From: CAWGJC01 sp965276665
GTDB taxonomy: Bacteria > Pseudomonadota > Alphaproteobacteria > Acetobacterales > Acetobacteraceae
Assembly (NCBI GenBank): GCA_965276665.1
Contig: OZ255620.1
Coordinates: forward strand, 2,790,001-2,854,000
DNA: 64,000 bases
Direction of reading: 5' to 3'
Each line of letters starts with the position of its first letter. Position 1 is the first letter of the stretch. A program made the position numbers and the translations under genes. This document shows, piece by piece, positions 58,898 through 64,000 of this stretch. The notes beneath the pieces were generated by a model. The model saw nothing but the letters and a program-made list of their open reading frames with translations. It did not search any database and was not told where the DNA came from.

Positions 58898-59591
58898 GGT
58901 GCGCGGATTGCAGGCCGGATACGGCGCGGTGACCGTGCTGCGCGGCGTCGATCTCGACATCGCGGAACGCGAGATCGTCGCGGTGCTCGGGGCGAACGGC
59001 GTCGGCAAGACGACGCTCAACCGCGCCCTCTCCGGGCTGATCCCGGCCCGCGACGGCACGATCCGCTTCTGCGGCGAGGACATCACCCGATCCGATCACG
59101 CGGAGATCGTGCGCGCCGGGCTGATCCATGTCCCGGAAGGGCGGCGGGTGTTTCCGAACCTCTCGGTGCGCGAGAACCTGCTGCTCGGCGCCTATCTGCG
59201 CGGCAAGCCGAACCGCGCCCGCAATCTGGACCGCGTGATCGCCATTTTTCCCCGCCTCGGCCAGCGCCTGCGGCAAGCCGCCGGCTCGATGAGCGGCGGC
59301 GAGCAGCAGATGCTCGCCATCGGCCGCGGCTTGATGGCGGAACCGCGCCTGCTGATCCTCGACGAACCCTCGCTCGGTCTCTCACCCCTGCTCGTCGAGG
59401 AGCTCTTCGCGCTCATCGCCAGATTGCACAATGAGGGCCTCTCCATCCTCCTCGTCGAGCAGAACGTGGTCCAATCCCTCGCCATCGCCGGGCGCGCCTA
59501 CGTGGTGGAAAACGGTGCGATCTCGCTGACCGGTCGCGCCGACGCTCTCGCGGCCGATCCGCGGCTTCGGAGTGCTTATCTAGGCCTTTAA
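58890..59591 (+). CDS. livF: Branched-chain-type ABC ATPase LivF
   Basis: Second ATPase of the importer, 233 aa. Walker A GANGVGKTT, HVPEGRRVFPNLSVRENLLLGAY (LivF hallmark), signature MSGGEQQMLAIGRGLM, Walker B LLILDEPSLGLSPLLVE and VEQNV. ATG 58890 overlaps livG. The TAA stop is shared with the start of repeat copy G. Confidence 0.93.
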   Translation: MLEVRGLQAGYGAVTVLRGVDLDIAEREIVAVLGANGVGKTTLNRALSGLIPARDGTIRFCGEDITRSDHAEIVRAGLIHVPEGRRVFPNLSVRENLLLGAYLRGKPNRARNLDRVIAIFPRLGQRLRQAAGSMSGGEQQMLAIGRGLMAEPRLLILDEPSLGLSPLLVEELFALIARLHNEGLSILLVEQNVVQSLAIAGRAYVVENGAISLTGRADALAADPRLRSAYLGL

Positions 59592-59754
59592 GGCCAGGGG
59601 CTCTGCCCCTGGATCCCGCTAAGGGCGGACCCCTTAGAACCAGATTTGGTGCTTCGCGCGGAGTTCATCAGGCTCAGCCAGTCCCACACAAGCGCCGTCC
59701 CGGGTTCTAAGGGCTCCGCCCTTAGCGGGGTCCAGGGGCAGAGCCCTTGGCCTT
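59590..59754. repeat. Intergenic inverted-arm repeat, copy G
   Basis: This 165-bp copy, the shortest intact one, begins AAGGCCAGGGGCTCTGCCCC and ends GGGCAGAGCCCTTGGCCTT. The core is reduced (GCTTCGCGCGGAG at about 59651). It lies between convergent livF and the ROK regulator gene. Its first bases overlap the livF stop, and its right arm encodes the last residues and the stop of the ROK regulator. Confidence 0.9.
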
Positions 59755-60954
59755 CTTCAACCCGTTCTGCTTCCAGAGCAAAGCCGGATCCGGCTGGGTG
59801 CCGAACGAGATCGGCAGGGCGGCGGCGCCGAGGGCCGGGATGTCGGCGCCGATCCGGCTGCGGTGCACGCGCGGATGCGGGCGGTGCTCGCGCGCGCTGA
59901 TGCTGGGGAGCAAAGGGTCGAGGTTGCGGATCAGCGCGTCGAGCAGGGACGGCGGCAAGGCGCCCCCGAGCACGATGGTGTCCGGGTCGAAGAAGGTCTC
60001 GATGCTGTGGATGGCGAGGCGGAGATAAGGCGCGGCCTCGCTGGTCCAGCCGAGCAGGCGCGGGTCGCCGGCGGCGAAGCGTTCCTGCAGTTCGGCGGGG
60101 TCGATGGCAGCGGCGTCGCGTTCGGGGCCGGTTATGGTCTCGGCGGCGGCCTGCAGCGAGACGTATTGCTCGAGGCAGCCGCGATTGCCGCACGGGCAGG
60201 CGCGGCCGCCGGGCTTGACGATGAGGTGGCCGAGCTCGCCGGCCCGGCCGCGCGCGCCGCGATAATGCTGGCCGGCGAGGATCATCCCGCCGCCGACCCC
60301 GAGGCCGAAATGGATATAGAAGAAACTCGTGGCCTCCCGCCCGATCCCGTAGAGCTGTTCGGCGATGGCGGCGGCGGCGGCATCGTTGGCGACGGTGACG
60401 GGGATGGCGAGCGCCGCCTCGAGCCACCGGCCGACGGAGAAGCCGGGCGCGTCGGGGAGCATGGTCGGGCCGCCCTGCATGAGCTCGCCCGCCTCGATCT
60501 GCCCCGGCATGACGCAGCCCACGCCCCAGAGATCGGCGCGCGCGAGGCGGGCCTCGCGGAGCATCGCGCTCACCATCTCGGCCATGGTGGAGCGGAGCGC
60601 CTCGGGCGGCGGCGCGGCGATCCGGCGTTCCTCGGTGGCGAGCACCGCGCCCGCGAGATCGACCAGCACGCCGGCGATGCGCCGATGGCCGAGATGCAGG
60701 CCGGCGGCAAATCCGCCGCGCGGGTCGAGGGTGATCTCGGTCGCCGGCTGGCCGCGCCGCCCGGCGCGGCGGCCGCCGGCGCGGACCAGCCCGGCGGCGT
60801 CGAGCTCGGCCACGATATTGGAGATGGTTTGCGGGCTCAGCCCGGTGGCGCGGGCGATTTCCGCGCGCGAGACCGGCGCGTGCCGGCGCACCGCTTCCAG
60901 CACCACGCGGCGGTTGAGCGCCGTCGCATGCTCGATATTGGTGCCCGCCACCAT
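59722..60954 (-). CDS. ROK-family transcriptional repressor
   Basis: Regulator of 410 aa. An N-terminal winged helix-turn-helix (ALNRRVVLEAVRRHAPVSRAEIARATGLSPQTISNIVAEL) is joined to a ROK sugar-kinase-like domain. VTVANDAAAAAIAEQLYG, GLGVGGGMILAG and the zinc motif CPCGNRGCLEQYVS are intact. Proteins of this type (NagC/XylR-like) sense sugars or sugar phosphates. It diverges from the SIS/ROK-kinase genes across 109 bases, so probably controls them. The final residues (about 11, KAKGSAPGPR) and stop come from repeat copy G. Confidence 0.92.
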   Translation of the reverse strand: MVAGTNIEHATALNRRVVLEAVRRHAPVSRAEIARATGLSPQTISNIVAELDAAGLVRAGGRRAGRRGQPATEITLDPRGGFAAGLHLGHRRIAGVLVDLAGAVLATEERRIAAPPPEALRSTMAEMVSAMLREARLARADLWGVGCVMPGQIEAGELMQGGPTMLPDAPGFSVGRWLEAALAIPVTVANDAAAAAIAEQLYGIGREATSFFYIHFGLGVGGGMILAGQHYRGARGRAGELGHLIVKPGGRACPCGNRGCLEQYVSLQAAAETITGPERDAAAIDPAELQERFAAGDPRLLGWTSEAAPYLRLAIHSIETFFDPDTIVLGGALPPSLLDALIRNLDPLLPSISAREHRPHPRVHRSRIGADIPALGAAALPISFGTQPDPALLWKQNGLKKAKGSAPGPR

Positions 60955-61063
60955 CGTGCTTGCGCCTCGATTAAATCCAAAGGTAAGTTTGATAGCGGAT
61001 CACGCCGTCCCTGACGAGGATTTCTGCCTTTGGCGCTTGTTCGATGACGCGGCTTGCGGGCGG

Positions 61064-62131
61064 ATGCGGATCGACGACCACATAAGGGAGCAGCCCGGCG
61101 TGCTCGCCTCGGTGGCGGCGGAGCTGGGCCCGCGTCTTCGCGCGGCGCTGCCGGTGGCGGCTCGGCCGGACCGGGTGGTGCTGGTCGGCAGCGGCTCGTC
61201 GATGAACGCGATGGTGGCGGCGAGCGAGGCGATCACCCGAGCGATCACCGGGGCGATCACTGGGGCGATCACCGGGGCGAGCGGCGCGGTCGTGGAGGTG
61301 ATGGAGCCGCTGCGCTTCCTCGACCTGCCGCCGGCGCCCGGTCCGCGCTGCCTGGTCGTGCTGCTCTCGCAATCGGGGATGAGCGCCACGACGGTCGAGG
61401 CGGCGTCCCGCGCGGTGGCGCTCGGGCATCGCGCCCTGGCGATCACCGCCGATCCGGCGAGCCGGCTCGCGCAGGCCGGCGCGCCCTGCCTCGCCATGCC
61501 GATCGGCGAGGAGGTGATCGGCCCGAAAACCAAAGGCTATACGGCGAGCGTGCTGAGCCTGCTGCTGCTCGCCGCCGCCCTGGCCGGGACCGCGCCGCCG
61601 GCGGACGGGCTGGGGCGGCAGGTGGCGGCGTTGATCGCGGCGGGCGAGGGCTGGGCGGAGGAGATCGCGTCCCGGCTCGACGATGCCGATTTCCTGCTCT
61701 TCGCCGGCGCCTGGTCGCACGCCGGCACGGCGCGCGAGGCGTCGCTCAAGATCGTCGAGACCAGCGGAATGGCCGCCGCCGGATTCGAATGGGAGGATGC
61801 GCTGCACGGACGTCTGCACGGCATGTCGCCCCGGAGCGCGGCCTTCTTCTTCGCGCGCACATCGGCGCAGGCGAAGCGGGCGCAGGCGGCGGCGATGGTG
61901 GTGCGTGACCGCGGGGCGGCCGCCCATGTGGTCGATCTGTCGCCGGCCCGCAGCGGGATCGGCCTGCCATGGCCGGCGCTGAACGCGGGAGCGGGATGGG
62001 ATGCGGTGTGGGCGATCATGCCGTTTCAGATGCTGGCCAGCGCCTTGGCGCGGCGGCGCGGCCTCGTGGCGGACAGGATGGTGCATCCCGGCCTCTCCGC
62101 CGATCTCGGCACCAAGCTGCGCGCCGGATGA
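61064..62131 (+). CDS. SIS-domain sugar-phosphate isomerase/deaminase (GlmS C-terminal-like)
   Basis: Cytosolic protein of 355 aa with two SIS lobes. Lobe one has VVLVGSGSSMNAMVAASEA and LVVLLSQSGMSATTVEAA; then GPKTKGYTASVLSLLL and, in lobe two, HAGTAREASLKIVETSGMAAAGFEWEDALHGRLHG. This matches isomerase domains of GlmS/AgaS-type proteins that interconvert amino-sugar phosphates, but the glutaminase half is absent. ATG 61064 begins MRIDDHIREQPG, the usual opening of this family. A 12-bp minisatellite adds AITG repeats in the first lobe. Confidence 0.88.
   Translation: MRIDDHIREQPGVLASVAAELGPRLRAALPVAARPDRVVLVGSGSSMNAMVAASEAITRAITGAITGAITGASGAVVEVMEPLRFLDLPPAPGPRCLVVLLSQSGMSATTVEAASRAVALGHRALAITADPASRLAQAGAPCLAMPIGEEVIGPKTKGYTASVLSLLLLAAALAGTAPPADGLGRQVAALIAAGEGWAEEIASRLDDADFLLFAGAWSHAGTAREASLKIVETSGMAAAGFEWEDALHGRLHGMSPRSAAFFFARTSAQAKRAQAAAMVVRDRGAAAHVVDLSPARSGIGLPWPALNAGAGWDAVWAIMPFQMLASALARRRGLVADRMVHPGLSADLGTKLRAG
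61229..61276 (+). repeat. 12-bp minisatellite, four units, in the SIS gene
   Basis: Four tandem 12-bp units (gcgatcaccggg and variants) begin at 61229, 61241, 61253 and 61265. They encode an AITG/AITR repeat inside a helix of the first SIS lobe, so the insertion is in frame and presumably tolerated. Confidence 0.88.
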
Positions 62132-62172
62132 GGCACGCATGACCAAGGTGGGCGCATGACCCGCATGGACTT

Positions 62173-63084
62173 ATGACTCAGGCGATCGGCATCGATATCG
62201 GCGGCAGCGCGGTCAAGCTCGGGCTGGTCGACCTGCAAGGCCAGGTCTCGCGCCGCACGGTGCTGCCGGTGCTGCCCGGCATCGATTTCGCCGGTTTCGC
62301 GGCCATGCTGGTGGCGGCGATCGCGCGGCTCGACGATGCCGGCGCGCTCGCCATCGGCATCGGCCTGCCCGGCTTCCCCGACCCCGAGACCGGGCTGGTG
62401 CGCGAGGGCGCCGACAACATCGTGCTGCTGCAGGGCCATTCGCTGATCCCGGTGCTGGCCGAGGCGACCGGCCTGCCGGTGCGCGTCGAGAATGACGGGG
62501 TGTGCGCCACCGAGGGCGAGCTCCGCTTCGGCGCCGCGCGCGGTCTCGACCGGGCCGCGGTGGTGACGCTCGGGACCGGCATCGGCGGCGGGATCGCGAT
62601 CGGCGGCCGGGTGCTGCGCGGCGATGACGGGCTGCCGGCGGAGATCGGCGCCATGTGCCTCGACCCCTCGCGCATCGATGTTCCGGGCAGCGTGCCGGGC
62701 GCGATCGAGCATCTCGCGAGCGGCCCGGCCCTGCTCCGCCGCTATGCGGCCCTCACGGGCAATCATGACGCGATCACCGTCGAGCAGGTGTTCGCGCGGG
62801 CCAAATCCGGCGAGGCGGCGGCGGAAGCGGTGGTGGAGGAGGTTGCCTCCTGGCTCGCGCAGGGGTTCGGCATCCTCGGCAACGTGCTGAACCTGCAGGC
62901 GGTGGTGGTGGGCGGCGGCGTGGCGCTCGCCGGGCCCTATCTGCTCGACCGGATCGACCGGATTCTGCCGCGTTTCCTGTTTCCCTCCGCCTCGCGCCGG
63001 CCGCGCATCCTGCCGGCGGCGAACGGCAACGATGCCGGGCTGATCGGCGCCGGCTGGCTCGCCCTGTGGGGCACCGCGTCGTGA
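62173..63084 (+). CDS. ROK-family sugar kinase lacking the zinc motif
   Basis: Probable cytosolic sugar kinase of 303 aa. It shows the phosphate-binding IGIDIGGSAVKLGLVD, VENDGVCATEGELRFGAARG (catalytic Asp in ENDG), VVTLGTGIGGGIAIGGR and VVVGGGVALAG. The usual ROK zinc cluster (CxCGxxGCxE) is absent: after the glycine loop it reads AEIGAMCLDPSRID. It follows the SIS gene after 41 bases and is likely co-transcribed, suggesting phosphorylation of the sugar whose phosphate the SIS protein handles (glucosamine or N-acetylglucosamine type). Confidence 0.87.
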   Translation: MTQAIGIDIGGSAVKLGLVDLQGQVSRRTVLPVLPGIDFAGFAAMLVAAIARLDDAGALAIGIGLPGFPDPETGLVREGADNIVLLQGHSLIPVLAEATGLPVRVENDGVCATEGELRFGAARGLDRAAVVTLGTGIGGGIAIGGRVLRGDDGLPAEIGAMCLDPSRIDVPGSVPGAIEHLASGPALLRRYAALTGNHDAITVEQVFARAKSGEAAAEAVVEEVASWLAQGFGILGNVLNLQAVVVGGGVALAGPYLLDRIDRILPRFLFPSASRRPRILPAANGNDAGLIGAGWLALWGTAS

Positions 63085-63109
63085 TTAACGCCGATCATTG
63101 GACTTAATC
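63083..63109. promoter_or_regulatory. GATTAA-N15-TTAATC dyad between ROK kinase and ggt genes
   Basis: GATTAA at 63083-63088 and its inverse TTAATC at 63104-63109 frame a 15-base spacer, directly before the GTG start of the glutamyltransferase. A GATTAA also occurs in the ROK-SIS divergent region near 60969. It is AT-rich in a GC-rich genome and could be a regulator operator, but the assignment is weak. Confidence 0.35.
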
Positions 63110-63110
63110 G

Positions 63111-64000
63111 GTGGATCTCGCCGATCCCGCCACCTTCCGGCCGACCCTGCTCGCGCGGCGTCACATGATCGTCGCCGGCCATCCGCTCGCCGCGATGGCC
63201 GGCATGCGGGTGCTGGAAGCCGGCGGCAATGCGGTGGATGCCGGGGTGGCGGCGGGATTCGCGCTGAATGTCGTGCAGCCCGACATGGCCAATCTCGGCG
63301 GCGTCGCGCCGATCATGATCCGCCTCGCCGACGGCGAGATCACCAGCTTCGCCGGCGTCGGGCGCTGGCCGCGCGGGCTGACGCGCGATCGCCTCGCGGC
63401 CCTGGGCGGCGGGCGCATCCCCGCCGGGCCGGCGCGCTGGGTGGTGCCGGCGGCCGTCGCATCCTGGCTCACGGCGCTCGCCCGCCACGGCAGCTGGCGC
63501 GTGGCGGACGTGCTGAGCGGGGCGATCGCGCTCGCGGCGGAGGGCTTTCCGGCCAACCCGTTCCTGCGCCACAATCTCGCGCATCTGTTCGACCAGGGCG
63601 CGGCGAGCGAGGCCGAAGCGGCTTTCTTCCCCGAAGGCCGCGTGCCGGAGATCGGCGAGATCGTGCGCCAGCCGGCGCTCGCCGACACGCTGCGTCGTCT
63701 GGCCGCCGCCGAGCGCGCCCGCGGCGGCACCCGCGCCGACGGGATCGGCGCCGCGCGCGACGCGTTCTACACCGGCGAGATCCCGGCGCGCATCGAGCGC
63801 TTCGCCCGCGAGGTCGGCGGCTTCGTCACCGCCGATGACATGGCGGATTTCGCGGTGGCGGAGCTGGCGCCGGTCGCCGCCCGCTTCCGCGGCCATGTCG
63901 TGCATTGCTGCGGCCCCTGGTCGCAGGGGCCGGCGCTCGCGCAGATGCTGATGATCGCCGAGGGCATGGCGCTGGAGCGGCTCGCGCCCGTGGAGCGCGC
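63111..64000 (+). CDS. Gamma-glutamyltransferase, 5' part (runs off the window)
   Basis: N-terminal 296 residues of a gamma-glutamyltranspeptidase-family protein, cut by the window end. HMIVAGHPLAAMAGMRVLEAGGNAVDAGVAAGFALNVVQPDMANLGGVAPIMI is the classic opening, and AAVASWLTALARHGSWRV and ALAAEGFPANPFLRHNLA follow. The conserved catalytic Thr lies further downstream. The GTG at 63111 is chosen since the conserved block begins just after it. No signal peptide is visible, suggesting a cytosolic member. It may act on gamma-glutamyl or peptide derivatives linked to the preceding amino-sugar genes. Confidence 0.85.
   Translation, partial: MDLADPATFRPTLLARRHMIVAGHPLAAMAGMRVLEAGGNAVDAGVAAGFALNVVQPDMANLGGVAPIMIRLADGEITSFAGVGRWPRGLTRDRLAALGGGRIPAGPARWVVPAAVASWLTALARHGSWRVADVLSGAIALAAEGFPANPFLRHNLAHLFDQGAASEAEAAFFPEGRVPEIGEIVRQPALADTLRRLAAAERARGGTRADGIGAARDAFYTGEIPARIERFAREVGGFVTADDMADFAVAELAPVAARFRGHVVHCCGPWSQGPALAQMLMIAEGMALERLAPVER

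Overview
The window is a chromosomal stretch of a very GC-rich (about 70 percent by eye) alphaproteobacterium, most likely a member of the Acetobacteraceae/Rhodospirillales. This rests on gene order and family content: an MJ0042 zinc-ribbon gene beside ftsE-ftsX, a DUF218 gene, an acyltransferase and a DUF2125 gene; argH followed by an lptM-type lipoprotein gene and divergent from a TlpA-like gene; DUF938; and an IS1031-like MITE. No rRNA, tRNA or CRISPR array was found. Almost all long ORFs opposite real genes are GC-driven shadows and are left out.

Layout. 0-2.6 kb: quinone oxidoreductase and a DHA2-type efflux pump. 2.6-10.6 kb (minus strand): an iron-acquisition locus with an FbpABC-type ferric ABC transporter, an OprB-like porin, a secreted beta-propeller and an EfeB-type Dyp peroxidase. 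Three TGCGAA-N3-TTCGCA-like boxes lie before three of its transcription units, suggesting one Fur-family regulon. 10.6-17.7 kb: GNAT, lptM, argH, TlpA-like, DUF938, NIPSNAP, an orphan peptide-binding protein and argG. 17.8-22.9 kb: a 109-bp MITE, then the MJ0042 gene, ftsE, ftsX, DUF218, acyltransferase and DUF2125. 23-29.2 kb: an ACT-domain protein and a complete peptide/nickel-type ABC importer. 29.2-34 kb: an IS630-family element nested in a repeat, then a coupled c-di-GMP pair (EAL phosphodiesterase plus a GGDEF protein whose EAL domain looks dead). 34-38.2 kb: DUF2147, a chemoreceptor and a two-chain chromate transporter. 38.4-44 kb: HpcH/HpaI aldolase, MFS, aldose epimerase, ChaC, ABC exporter. 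44-55 kb: creatininase-like, another orphan binding protein, a frameshifted GMC oxidoreductase, upp, a serine hydrolase, a galactose dehydrogenase-like enzyme, a frameshifted surface protein, GNAT, a patch of gene relics, an M15 peptidase and a MAPEG protein. 55-59.6 kb: a complete branched-chain-type ABC importer. 59.7-64 kb: ROK repressor, SIS isomerase/deaminase, ROK kinase and the start of a gamma-glutamyltransferase, probably an amino-sugar or peptidoglycan-derived nutrient module.

The most striking feature outside genes is a family of seven intergenic repeats (about 165-270 bp, at roughly 16.2, 26.1, 29.3, 38.2, 44.0, 49.0 and 59.6 kb). Each has long inverted terminal arms, perfect over 55 bp in the first copy, and each arm folds into two small hairpins. 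All lie at gene 3' ends, four of them between convergent genes. Several touch or supply stop codons, and one was interrupted by the IS630 element with a TA duplication. The window also has several in-frame minisatellites (12- or 15-bp units) and at least two frameshifted genes.
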